A DNA stretch of 64,000 bases from Leifsonia sp052114085 (GTDB taxonomy: Bacteria > Actinomycetota > Actinomycetes > Actinomycetales > Microbacteriaceae): NCBI RefSeq assembly GCF_052114085.1, contig NZ_JBFREB010000001.1, forward strand, positions 3,224,001 through 3,288,000. The letters run 5' to 3'. Position 1 is the stretch's first letter. Every line of letters starts with the position of its first letter. This document shows positions 49,093-57,254 of this stretch, piece by piece. The position numbers and the translations under genes were made by a program. Under the pieces are notes generated by a model. The model had not been told where the DNA came from. It saw nothing but the letters and a program-made list of their open reading frames with translations, and made no database searches.

Positions 49093-50751
49093 TCAGGCGG
49101 GCGCCGTGGGCGTGGGCGGTCCGGCCGGCGGCGCCGCCGGGGGCACAGCCGGCGGAGCGGCCGGCGTCGCGCCCTCCGGCGCGGTGGACCCCGGATTCAC
49201 GAGCACGTCGTCGAACACCGCCCTCTCCTGCGCGTTCCGCTGGTCCCACGACGGCCGCCGCAGCGCGTAGAAGATCAGCGGAGGCACCCCGAGGATGACC
49301 ACCACCACGGCGACCAGCAGCGGATACGCCCATCCCGGCGCCCCCTGAGCGAAACCCTCCGGAGGCACGAAGCCGAGTGCGAATGCCGCGAAGCACGCGA
49401 TGAACCCGATGGTGGCGATGAGCCCCATGGCCGGGGTCCGGTACGAGCGCACGACCTGTGGATGGGTCCGGCGCAGCCGCATCGCCGCGGCGAACATCAT
49501 CATGTACATGACCAGGTAGAGCGCCGCAGCCATGTCGACCAGCAGGATGAACGCCGTGTTGATGTTCGGCACGAAGATGAACAGCGCCGCCAGCAGCGTC
49601 ACCACGATGCCCTGCACGTTCAGGATGCCGATCTGCACACCTGCCTTGTTCCGCTTCTGCAGAAAGACGGGCAGGTATCCGGATCGCGCTGCCGCGAGCA
49701 GTCCGCGCGACGGCCCCGCGATCCAGGTCACGACCGACGCGAACGCGCCGAGTGCGATCAGCAGCGAGATCCAGGGGGTCGCCCATCCCATCCCCCAGGC
49801 GTCGAAGTACGTCTGGAACGCCAGGTTGATGCCGGTGGTCAGGCCCAGCTGGGACGACGGAACGGCGACCGAGATCGCGATGGTCGGGAAGATGAAGATG
49901 CCCAGGATGAGGATGGATGCGATCAGCACCGTCTTCGGGTACCCCTTGCCCGGGTTCTTGAGGTCGTTCGCGTGGACGGCGTTCACCTCCATGCCCGCGT
50001 AGGCCAGTACGTTCGACACGATCAGCACGATGGATGCGATTCCCGTGAACGGCGGGATTATCGCCGAGGCCTCCAGCGGAGTCTGGCTCGTCTGCCCGGT
50101 GCCGAGCCAGATCGCCCCGAACAGGATGAGGAGGACGCCGGGGAAGATCGTGCCCGCGAGTCCCGACCACGAACCGACCTTGGCGAACAGGTTCCCGCCG
50201 CGCAGCGTGATGAACGTCGAGAACCAGTAGATCACCAGGATGACGACCGCCGTATAGAAGCCGGAGTTCGCCAGGTTCGGATCCAGGAACACGAAAGCCA
50301 GCGACGCGGCGATGAACGCGATCTGGGTCGGATACCAGACGACGTTCTGCACCCACTGCAGCCAGATCGCCTGGAACCCCCACTTCTCGCCGAACGCCAT
50401 CCGCACCCAGGTGAAGACGCCGCCCTTCCACCCCGTCGCCAGCTCTGCCGCGACCAGCGCCACGGGGATGAGGAAGAAGATCGCCGGGATGATGAACAAC
50501 GTCACCGACCCGAGGCCGTAGCCGGCCATCGCGGGGAGGCTGCGCAGCGAGGCGACGGCCACAACCGTCAGCATGGCCAGCTGCGTCAGGCTCATGAATT
50601 TGGCTGACGTGGTGCCGGGCGAACCGATCGCCGGCTTGTGCGGCACCCCGCCGAAGGGGTGCGGCTTCACGTGCTCGGGCGACGGCGCCACTGTGCCGTC
50701 CGCCCGCGTCTGCCGAGCCGACGTGTTTCCGGGCTCGCTTGTTGTGGTCAT
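49093..50751 (-). CDS. gadC: Glutamate/GABA antiporter
   Basis: A 552-residue amino acid-polyamine-organocation permease with 12 spans. The assignment to the glutamate:GABA exchanger follows from the features SLPAMAGYGLGSVTLFIIPA, AYAGMEVNAVHANDLKNPGK (typical of GadC) and the position directly downstream of gadB. It imports glutamate and exports GABA, removing a proton per cycle. The C-terminal tail is ~45 residues of Pro/Ala/Gly (PPAVPPAAPPAGPPTPTAPA) where E. coli GadC has its pH-sensing C-plug; this tail differs in composition. I start at the second ATG, six bases after GGGAG. Confidence 0.9.
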   Translation of the reverse strand: MTTTSEPGNTSARQTRADGTVAPSPEHVKPHPFGGVPHKPAIGSPGTTSAKFMSLTQLAMLTVVAVASLRSLPAMAGYGLGSVTLFIIPAIFFLIPVALVAAELATGWKGGVFTWVRMAFGEKWGFQAIWLQWVQNVVWYPTQIAFIAASLAFVFLDPNLANSGFYTAVVILVIYWFSTFITLRGGNLFAKVGSWSGLAGTIFPGVLLILFGAIWLGTGQTSQTPLEASAIIPPFTGIASIVLIVSNVLAYAGMEVNAVHANDLKNPGKGYPKTVLIASILILGIFIFPTIAISVAVPSSQLGLTTGINLAFQTYFDAWGMGWATPWISLLIALGAFASVVTWIAGPSRGLLAAARSGYLPVFLQKRNKAGVQIGILNVQGIVVTLLAALFIFVPNINTAFILLVDMAAALYLVMYMMMFAAAMRLRRTHPQVVRSYRTPAMGLIATIGFIACFAAFALGFVPPEGFAQGAPGWAYPLLVAVVVVILGVPPLIFYALRRPSWDQRNAQERAVFDDVLVNPGSTAPEGATPAAPPAVPPAAPPAGPPTPTAPA

Positions 50752-50811
50752 CGTCATCTCCCGATCATGTGCGGCGCACTGCGCCGGATCTGCCGTCCGC
50801 CCGGAGTGCGG

Positions 50812-52245
50812 TCAGTGGGTGAAGGAGCTCGCCTGGACCTCGCCCGGCATCGGACTCTCGAGCCGGTCCAGGTAGTCGACAGCCTCGCGGATGTCGAGGA
50901 CGAGCGACTCGGCCAGGTTGCGGCTGAGTCCGTTGCGCACGACGATGCGCTGCACGGTCAGGTCGGCGAGGTCGTCCGGCATGGGGTAGGCCGGGATGAG
51001 CCAGCCCTTCAGGCGGAGCCGCTCGGACAGGTGGTACAGCGTCCAGTTGTCGGTGTGGCCCTTCTTCAGCTGCCACGCGAACACGGGGATGTCCGAGCCG
51101 TCGTTCCACAGTTCGAAGGCGGGCATCTTGGCGATCTCGCCGGAGAGGTAGAGCGCCACATCCTGCGACGCCTTCTGCACGCGGTAGTACCCATCCCATC
51201 CCAGCCGAAGGAACAGGTAGTACTGCAGCAGCACCTGCGCGCCCGGCCGCGAGAAGTTGAGGGCGAAGGTCGGCATGTGACCGCCCAGGTACGTCACGTC
51301 GAAGACCAGGTCGGCCGGGAGGTCGGCCGCGGTGCGCCACACGACCCAGCCGAGGCCGGGGTACACGAGGCCGTACTTGTGGGCGGAGGTGCTGATCGAG
51401 ACGACGCGGTCGACCCGGAAGTCCCACGCGAGGTCCTTCTGCAGGAAGGGGGCGATCATCCCGCCGGATGCTCCGTCGACGTGGATCTTGACGTCCAGCC
51501 CGGTGTCGGCCTGGATGCGGTCGAGCGCCGCGGAGATCTGCTCCACCGGCTCGTACATCCCGGTGTAGGTGACGCCCATGATCGCGACGACACCGATCGT
51601 GTTCTCGTCGACGTACTTCTCGAGGTCGTTGCCGTCGAGCACCTTGTGCTCGTCGCTGATCGGCACGTAGCGGGCTTCCACATCCCAGTAGTTGCAGAAC
51701 TTCTCCCAGCACACCTGCACGGCGCTCGACATCACCAGATTCGGCTTGTCGGTCGGCTTGCCCTCGGCCCGGCGCGCCTGCTGCCAGCGGCGCTTCAGCG
51801 CGAGGCCGCCGAGCATGCACGCCTCCGACGAACCGATGGTGGAGGTTCCGATCGCCAGCTCCGGATCGGGGGCGTTCCACAGGCCGGCGATGATCTTCCA
51901 GCAGCGCGTCTCGATGGCGGCGGTCTGCGGGTACTCGTCCTTGTCGATCATGTTCTTGTCGGCCGACTCGGCGTAGAGGCGGGCCGCGTGGTCGTCCATC
52001 CACGTGCCCACGAAGGTCGCCAGGTTGAGGCGCGCATTGCCGTCGAGCATCGATTCGTCGTGCACGATCTGGTACGCGGTCTCCGGCAGCGACTCCCGGT
52101 CCGGGATGCGGTCGACCGGCAGGTCGCTGTCCTCTCCCGGCCGGGCGAAGATCGGGTTGAGCTGGGTCCGGTCGCTGATCCCTGTGTACGCGGTCGTGGG
52201 CGGCTGCCCGGCCGACGACCGTCCCTTCGACTCTGCAATGGTCAT
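50812..52245 (-). CDS. gadB: Glutamate decarboxylase
   Basis: PLP-dependent decarboxylase of 477 residues that converts glutamate to GABA while consuming a proton. The PLP lysine is K290 in VVSISTSAHKYGLVYPG. HVDGASGGMIAPF holds the aspartate that contacts the PLP nitrogen, and GSSEACMLGGLALKRRWQ is the family-typical segment. N-terminus (NPIFARPGEDSDLPVDRIPD) and C-terminus (MPGEVQASSFTH, ending in a conserved-type histidine) match bacterial GadB. The ATG follows GGAGGAG. The gene leads a gadB-gadC operon, 60 bp apart. GTGTGCC-N16-GGCACAC (52287-52316) can form a hairpin upstream of the start. Confidence 0.95.
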   Translation of the reverse strand: MTIAESKGRSSAGQPPTTAYTGISDRTQLNPIFARPGEDSDLPVDRIPDRESLPETAYQIVHDESMLDGNARLNLATFVGTWMDDHAARLYAESADKNMIDKDEYPQTAAIETRCWKIIAGLWNAPDPELAIGTSTIGSSEACMLGGLALKRRWQQARRAEGKPTDKPNLVMSSAVQVCWEKFCNYWDVEARYVPISDEHKVLDGNDLEKYVDENTIGVVAIMGVTYTGMYEPVEQISAALDRIQADTGLDVKIHVDGASGGMIAPFLQKDLAWDFRVDRVVSISTSAHKYGLVYPGLGWVVWRTAADLPADLVFDVTYLGGHMPTFALNFSRPGAQVLLQYYLFLRLGWDGYYRVQKASQDVALYLSGEIAKMPAFELWNDGSDIPVFAWQLKKGHTDNWTLYHLSERLRLKGWLIPAYPMPDDLADLTVQRIVVRNGLSRNLAESLVLDIREAVDYLDRLESPMPGEVQASSFTH

Positions 52246-52359
52246 GAGCGTGACTCCTCCGACGGCACCTGGTCCCGCCGCGCCGGGTGTGCCGTTCCAG
52301 GCGTGGCAGGGCACACGCTAATCACGGAGCATTCGGCCGCGCTAGACAGTGACCTCGGG

Positions 52360-52734
52360 TCAGGAACCCGAACGCTTCAGCGTCCCGATGGTGCTGCCGC
52401 CGTCATCCAGAACGGTCATGGAGTCGCCTGAGACGTTCCCGGTCGCGGCCTTGCTCAGCCAGGTGTCGACGCCCTCGCAGGCCATCATCGTGGATGCGAT
52501 CGACCCGAACGTGATCTCGTCACCGTCGATCTGACCCTGCCCGCTGAGGCGGTTGCAGCCGTCGGTGCCGGAGAAAGTGCCGTCGCTCTGGATGTCGAGG
52601 TTGGGCTGACCGGACGACGTGGAGCCCCACCGGCCGACGACGGCCGCCCCGCTCGGGGTGCCGGCGCAGCCCGCGAGCAGCAGGATCGCCGCGAGTACGG
52701 CGGCGGTGCGGTGGATTCGGCGATTTTGCAGCAT
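52360..52734 (-). CDS. META-domain (HslJ-like) lipoprotein
   Basis: A 124-residue small lipoprotein: signal peptide RTAAVLAAILLLAGCAG with the lipobox cysteine near residue 22. Then a single META/HslJ-type beta domain follows: VVGRWGSTSSGQPNLDIQSD, FSGTDGCNRLSGQGQIDGDE and TMMACEGVDTWLSKA, the block typical of this family (GCNRxxG...MxC). The ATG has GGGAGG upstream. META proteins are linked to stress or wall functions, without a defined reaction. Two cysteines (in DGCNRL and MACEG) may form a disulfide. Confidence 0.88.
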   Translation of the reverse strand: MLQNRRIHRTAAVLAAILLLAGCAGTPSGAAVVGRWGSTSSGQPNLDIQSDGTFSGTDGCNRLSGQGQIDGDEITFGSIASTMMACEGVDTWLSKAATGNVSGDSMTVLDDGGSTIGTLKRSGS

Positions 52735-52864
52735 GATCCCTCCCGGTCGTTGGCCCGAAGCGTAGCGCCGGCGTTCGGCGCGGCGACAGTGGGCGCTCAA
52801 TCGGAGGAGTTTCGGGGCGCCACCGACCGATTCTCCTGCATTCCGGGTGGGGCGCGGCACGGGG

Positions 52865-53551
52865 TCAGTCCGCGGGGGCGAGCACCTCATCCACCACCGC
52901 GAGCAGCTCCGGCCGGGCCAGGATACGGAAGTGGCCGCCGACGTCGAGCTCGATGTTGCGGGCGCCTTCGAGGCGGCTGCCTTCCGGGACGTGGGGGTCG
53001 AACCATCCCCAGACCGAGACGATCTGCGCATTCACTGCCCGGCTCAGCGCCAGCCGCACGAGCCCAGGGGTGTTCGGCATGAGGGCGCGGATGGCCGGGA
53101 CGGGGATGAGCCGCGCCAGACTCGAACCCGCGAATGGGGTGGCGACCGTCACGGCCGAGCGGATCCGCGGGCCCGAGTCGGGCATGCCCATCAGGTACTT
53201 GGCGACCAGTCCCCCCTTGCTGTGCGCGACGATGACGACGCCTTCGAGGTCGTGCTCCTGCAGATGCCGGGTGACCAGTGCGGCAGCCTCCGGCACCGAC
53301 ATGCGGTTCCGCTCCAACGCGGTGACCACGTGCACCGGGTGCCCGGACGCGTGGATGTGGTCGGCCAGCGGACGGAGGAAGCGCCACGTCTCGTAGATGC
53401 CGGGCAGCAGCACGACCGGCGCGCGGTCGCCTTCGCCCGCGACCAGCGACTCGGGCGTGCCGCGGTCGAACACCGCACGCAGCTGGTGGCGGCCCGCGTA
53501 GACGTAGTCGAGGACGATGACCCCGGCGCGGCGCAGGAGCGTCCGCCTCAT
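52865..53551 (-). CDS. Lipase/PGAP1-like alpha/beta hydrolase
   Basis: A 228-residue alpha/beta hydrolase. The nucleophile elbow is VVIVAHSKGGLVAKYLMGMP (Ser in AHSKGG), the oxyanion region is VVLLPGIYETWRFLRPLADH, and the likely acid and base are in FDPHVPEGSR and GGHFRILARP. This pattern resembles PGAP1-like or triacylglycerol lipase-like esterases. The N-terminus is basic and hydrophobic (RRTLLRRAGVIVLDYVYAGR) and may touch the membrane. Start ATG with GAGGG upstream. A second hydrolase gene lies 55 bp upstream on the same strand, so the two may be co-transcribed. Confidence 0.85.
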   Translation of the reverse strand: MRRTLLRRAGVIVLDYVYAGRHQLRAVFDRGTPESLVAGEGDRAPVVLLPGIYETWRFLRPLADHIHASGHPVHVVTALERNRMSVPEAAALVTRHLQEHDLEGVVIVAHSKGGLVAKYLMGMPDSGPRIRSAVTVATPFAGSSLARLIPVPAIRALMPNTPGLVRLALSRAVNAQIVSVWGWFDPHVPEGSRLEGARNIELDVGGHFRILARPELLAVVDEVLAPAD

Positions 53552-53606
53552 CCCGGCGCCCTCATCCCGGCACGCGTCGTCAGGGCACTCGTCGTCGCGG
53601 AACAGG

Positions 53607-54371
53607 TCACGACGGAACCTTCACGAGCCCGGCGATGAGCGCGGCGGTGCGCCACGGCGCCCCGTGCATGACCAGGTGCGCGACGCCGGGAACGACCTCG
53701 CCGGCACCGCGGGTGGCTTCCGCGAGCCGGGCGACCCAGTCGTCGCGCGCGATCGGGTCGCGGCCGCCGCGGACCACGACAACCGGGACGCGGGTGTTCT
53801 CCAACTCGCGCTCGGTGCGGAAGGTGAGCATGGCCGGCACGGTCGCAAGGTACCAGCGGACGCCGCAGTGCAGGTAGTCGCCGACGACGATGCGGTTGCC
53901 GCGCGCATCCTCCCGGAAGATGTCGAGCCCCAGCAGCGCGGCGGCCTTGATGGCGTTGCGGTCCTGAGGGGCCATGACCGGTCCGAGCAGTGCGATCCCA
54001 CGGACGAGATCCGGCCGCCGGTCGGCGAGGGAGACGGCGACCTGCGCGCCCATGGAGTGCCCGACGACGACAGCATCCGACACGCCGAGCCGATCCATCG
54101 CCCGTGCGACCGAGTCCGCGAACTCCTCGATCGAAAGGCCCAGCTTCGGCCGTATCGGCTTCGCCTTACCGAACCCCGGGAGGTCGACGGCGATGACGCG
54201 CCCCTCTTCGGCGAGCGCCGGCACGAGCCGCTCGAAGTACCGCGAACTGACGCCGATGCCGTGCACCAGCACGAAAACCGGTCGCGGCGGCCCGACCGTG
54301 TCGACCGTGTCGGCGGTATCGACCGTGACGACAGCGTCGAGTTTCGGCGAGGCGTCACGGTCGTCGATCAC
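53607..54371 (-). CDS. Alpha/beta hydrolase
   Basis: A 254-residue alpha/beta hydrolase: VFVLVHGIGVSSRYFERLVP (oxyanion hole), VIAVDLPGFGKAKP, the nucleophile elbow VVVGHSMGAQVAVSLADRRP, acid VVVRGGRDPIARDD and base GVAHLVMHGAP. The N-terminus has a short acidic repeat (VTVDTADTVDTVG). It is a generic esterase/peroxidase-type hydrolase; the substrate is unknown. The GTG start is six bases after TACCGT, so it is probably leaderless; the run GGGGGA in between could also serve as a ribosome site but is too close. Confidence 0.85.
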   Translation of the reverse strand: MIDDRDASPKLDAVVTVDTADTVDTVGPPRPVFVLVHGIGVSSRYFERLVPALAEEGRVIAVDLPGFGKAKPIRPKLGLSIEEFADSVARAMDRLGVSDAVVVGHSMGAQVAVSLADRRPDLVRGIALLGPVMAPQDRNAIKAAALLGLDIFREDARGNRIVVGDYLHCGVRWYLATVPAMLTFRTERELENTRVPVVVVRGGRDPIARDDWVARLAEATRGAGEVVPGVAHLVMHGAPWRTAALIAGLVKVPS

Positions 54372-54377
54372 TCCCCC

Positions 54378-54383
54378 ACGGTA
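54378..54383 (-). promoter_or_regulatory. TACCGT -10 box of leaderless hydrolase gene
   Basis: On the minus strand TACCGT is followed by six bases and the GTG at 54371. Confidence 0.5.
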
Positions 54384-54508
54384 TCCCGGTTCCCGTCGAA
54401 CGATCGGAACGGCCGCCGTGCGCGGCCGACCCGTTGAAAACCTGACGGAGAGGCGTAGCTGTGGAGAAGTACTAGCCCCACCGGCAGCGGAAGGAGTACG
54501 ACAGGATC

Positions 54509-54910
54509 ATGCCCGCATCAGAGGAGCTCCCCTCCACCCTCGAGCGGTCCGACAAGCACGCGCGGGCCCTCTGGTCGAAGGCGCACGACTCGGCGGTGAA
54601 GGAGTATGGCGAAGGCGAGCGCGCCCACCGGACGGCATTCTCAGCGCTCAAGCACGAGTACGAGAAGGTCGGCGACCACTGGGAGCGGAAGGCCGAGAAC
54701 GGTCCCTCAGACCGCAAGGCCGCCGGCGGCCGGGACACCGATGCCCCCACCGAGGAGGGTGTCGACGCGAACGCCTCCAAAGCGCACCTGCTCGACATCG
54801 CCAAGCGGCTCGACATCTCGGGCCGCAGCCGGATGACCAAGGACGAACTGATCGACGAGATCAAGCGTGCGAACCGCCGCGAGACTGCCGCTAAACGAAA
54901 GAAGAGCTGA
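54509..54910 (+). CDS. ChaB-like protein with Rho-N (SAP-like) domain
   Basis: A 133-residue charged protein. The N-terminal half (LPSTLERSDKHARALWSKAH, then AVKEYGEGERAHRTAFSALK) matches the ChaB fold. After an acidic Gly/Asp linker, the C-terminal part (SKAHLLDIAKRLDISGRSRM and TKDELIDEIKRANRRE) is a Rho termination factor N-terminal/SAP-like nucleic-acid-binding helix-extended loop, ending in a Lys/Arg tail. ChaB-Rho_N proteins are common in actinobacteria without a defined role, possibly stress-linked. The ATG follows GACAGGATC. A tiny membrane protein gene starts three bases after its stop. Confidence 0.85.
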   Translation: MPASEELPSTLERSDKHARALWSKAHDSAVKEYGEGERAHRTAFSALKHEYEKVGDHWERKAENGPSDRKAAGGRDTDAPTEEGVDANASKAHLLDIAKRLDISGRSRMTKDELIDEIKRANRRETAAKRKKS

Positions 54911-54913
54911 CCC

Positions 54914-55087
54914 ATGGGCGATGTGATCGCGTTCATCCTGTGCTTCCTGCTGTTCCTGGTGGGCATCTTCCTCCTCGGCCTGGCCGACACGCTTCCCGCA
55001 TGGCAGGGCCTGGTTTTCTTCGCCGGGATTCTCTGCATCGCGCTGTCGTTCGGCATCCCGGTCCATGTGCTGGGCCACGCCGACTGA
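54914..55087 (+). CDS. Small two-span membrane protein
   Basis: A 57-residue hydrophobic protein, MGDVIAFILCFLLFLVGIFL followed by a short polar turn (ADTLPAW) and a second span (GLVFFAGILCIALSFGIPV), ending HVLGHAD. It starts three bases after the ChaB-like gene, in an operon arrangement with AGAAGAG upstream. Two hydrophobic helices of full length, normal codon use and tight spacing support a real gene. No family is recognised; it may anchor or accompany its charged partner. Confidence 0.7.
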   Translation: MGDVIAFILCFLLFLVGIFLLGLADTLPAWQGLVFFAGILCIALSFGIPVHVLGHAD

Positions 55088-55126
55088 CCGACGAGCCCCA
55101 CTCGCGTGACTGTCAGACGCTCGCGA

Positions 55127-55132
55127 TAGCGT
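55127..55132 (+). promoter_or_regulatory. TAGCGT -10 box of leaderless AraC gene
   Basis: TANNNT hexamer exactly six bases before the ATG at 55139. Confidence 0.55.
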
Positions 55133-55138
55133 GGCCCG

Positions 55139-56101
55139 ATGGCTGATCTCACGCGCCTGCACAGCCACACCTCCGACCCGGAGGAGGCCGATGCGGCTAT
55201 GGCTGCCGCCGGTGGGCGGTTCGCTTTCGCCACGCTCCCGCAGACCGATTTCTCGTTCGAGGTCGAGCAGGTCATCGACTCGGCGTTCTCGGTCGCCCGT
55301 TACAGAATCGGCGGTGAGTGGGAGACGTCGGGCGACTTCGACGACCTCGTGATCGTCAACGTCCGCAGCGGCCCCTACCGCTGGGACATCGACGGGGAGC
55401 ACGGTGTCGGGAGGCGCGCGCCCTTCCTCATCCGCCCGGGACACGACTTCACCTGCTACGCGGAGAACAGCGACGTCGTCAACATCTTCCTCTCGCCGGA
55501 GATCCTCGGTGATGTGGCACGCACAGCGTTCGGGCATGAGGGTCCGGTCGTATTCGACTCGGCCGAGACCGCCGGCCCGCGCCACGCGGAGTACATGATG
55601 ACCGCCGCGACCGTGGCGGCGGAGTACATGGAGTCGGGCACGATGCGCCACCCGCTGGTTCGCGCAAGCCTGTTCCATTCTCTGTCGATGTCGGCGCTGC
55701 AGTCCTTCCGCCTGAGCACCGACCCGCGCGAACGGCCCCTGACACCTGCAGGTCTCGTGCAGACGCATCGACTCGCCCGCCAATTCATCGACGACCATGC
55801 CTCGCTGCCGATCACGGTCACGGACATCGCCGGGGCAGCGGGTACGACCATCACCCAGCTGAACGCGGCGTTCCGGGCGCATCAGGGGACGACGGCGCGC
55901 GACTACCTCCTCCGGGCGCGGCTCTCCGCGGCGCAGACCGACCTGCTGGCGTCGGACGCCGCATCGACCGATCTCACCGACCTGGCCGCGCGCTGGGGGT
56001 TCGCCGACCTCGACCGCTTCTCCCGGCGTTATCGGTCCGAGTACGGCGAGTCTCCCGCGACGACGCTCGACCGGGTGAGGTCCGGGTCAGGCCGGCGGTA
56101 A
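55139..56101 (+). CDS. AraC-family transcriptional regulator
   Basis: A 320-residue regulator. The N-terminal ~180 residues form an AraC-type beta-barrel ligand/dimerisation domain (AraC-binding-like: DDLVIVNVRSGPYRWDIDGE, PFLIRPGHDFTCYAENSDVV). The C-terminal ~110 residues carry the double helix-turn-helix: ITVTDIAGAAGTTITQLNAA with FRAHQGTTARDYLLRARLSA, then DLAARWGFADLDRFSRRYRS and EYGESPATTL. The target and inducer are unknown. The gene is leaderless (TAGCGT). It overlaps the convergent MFS gene by 15 bp at its end, and that exporter is a possible but unproven target. Confidence 0.88.
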   Translation: MADLTRLHSHTSDPEEADAAMAAAGGRFAFATLPQTDFSFEVEQVIDSAFSVARYRIGGEWETSGDFDDLVIVNVRSGPYRWDIDGEHGVGRRAPFLIRPGHDFTCYAENSDVVNIFLSPEILGDVARTAFGHEGPVVFDSAETAGPRHAEYMMTAATVAAEYMESGTMRHPLVRASLFHSLSMSALQSFRLSTDPRERPLTPAGLVQTHRLARQFIDDHASLPITVTDIAGAAGTTITQLNAAFRAHQGTTARDYLLRARLSAAQTDLLASDAASTDLTDLAARWGFADLDRFSRRYRSEYGESPATTLDRVRSGSGRR

Positions 56102-57250
56102 CGCGCGTTTCGGCCGAAGGCCTGGGGTGATCGGCAGCAGGGCGGCGACGACGGAGGCGACGGTGGCAGCGATGAAGGGGCCTGCCGCGCCGAGCGCATC
56201 CCCGAGCACGCCGGCGACGGCGGTGCCGGTCGCCGCGCCGATCAGGCCCGCGGTGTTCAGCCAGCCGAACGCCTCGGGCGTGGACGACTCCGGCAGCGCC
56301 TCCGACACCAGGGCGTAGAGGGCCGCGAGCGACGGCGCGAAGCCGAGGCCCGACAGGAACAGCACCCCGTAGAGCAGCGGGATGCCCGGGACGAGACCGG
56401 CCGCGGCGGTCGCGACGGCGACGCCGCCGAGGATGCCGGCGAGCCCACGCGGGCCGATCCGGCGGTGCCCGAACGCGATCCCGCCGATCAGCGAACCCAG
56501 GCTCGAGACGGCGATCGCCAGCCCGGCGAACACGCTGTTGCCGTCGAACCGGGCTACGAGAGCGATCTCCAGCGCCGCGAAAGACGCGATCAGCGCACAG
56601 CTGGCTGCGGCCGCCAGCCGCACCGCCCGGGTGAGCAGGACGATCCCCGGCCGCGTCTCACTGCGCGGCAGCCGAACGCCCGCGATGTGCGGGGTCAACA
56701 CGAACCAGACGGTGCCGCCGAGGGTTACGCCGGCGGCGAGCACGAGCGGCGCCTGCGTCGACACCGCGCCGCTGAGGAGCGTCGCCGCGATAGGACCGGT
56801 GATCCAGATGAGCTCCTGAGCTGAGGTGTCGAGCGCGAACAGGGCGGGCACCGTCCGCCGCGGCACGAGCCTCGGATACAGCGCGCGCACGACGGGCATG
56901 AGCGGAGGCACGGACGCCCCGATCATCACCCCCAGCGCGAGCAGGAGCACCGGCTGCGGCGGACCGAACGCCAGGAGCAGCATCCCGGTCGCATTCAGCA
57001 GCGCGGCGGCCAATACCGGTGGCCGGATGCCCAGTACGCCAACCGAACGGCTCACCAGCGGCATCGCGACCGCCTCGCCCACACTCACGCACGCGACCAC
57101 CAGGCCGGCGAGCGCATACGACCCGGTCGCGTGCCGTACATGCAGCAGGACGGCCAGCGACAGCATCCCGAGCGGGAAGCGCGCCACCAGTTGCGAGACG
57201 GTGACGCGCAGGACGCCGGGGACGCGGACGAGCTCCAGGTACGTCCGCAC
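56087..57250 (-). CDS. MFS transporter at the end of the fructosamine operon
   Basis: A 387-residue major facilitator with 12 spans. It starts MRTYLELVRVPGVLRVTVSQ, has LHVRHATGSYALAGLVVACV, then GEAVAMPLVSRSVGVLGIRP as the motif A region, with Arg-rich cytosolic loops (LYPRLVPRRTVPALFALDTS). The C-terminus is short and basic (LRPKRALPPA). The GTG start lies four bases after the stop of the ABC permease gene, so it should be co-transcribed with the fructosamine importer genes. It could export a by-product or be a passenger; the substrate is unknown. Confidence 0.85.
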   Translation of the reverse strand: MRTYLELVRVPGVLRVTVSQLVARFPLGMLSLAVLLHVRHATGSYALAGLVVACVSVGEAVAMPLVSRSVGVLGIRPPVLAAALLNATGMLLLAFGPPQPVLLLALGVMIGASVPPLMPVVRALYPRLVPRRTVPALFALDTSAQELIWITGPIAATLLSGAVSTQAPLVLAAGVTLGGTVWFVLTPHIAGVRLPRSETRPGIVLLTRAVRLAAAASCALIASFAALEIALVARFDGNSVFAGLAIAVSSLGSLIGGIAFGHRRIGPRGLAGILGGVAVATAAAGLVPGIPLLYGVLFLSGLGFAPSLAALYALVSEALPESSTPEAFGWLNTAGLIGAATGTAVAGVLGDALGAAGPFIAATVASVVAALLPITPGLRPKRALPPA

Positions 57251-57254
57251 CCCG

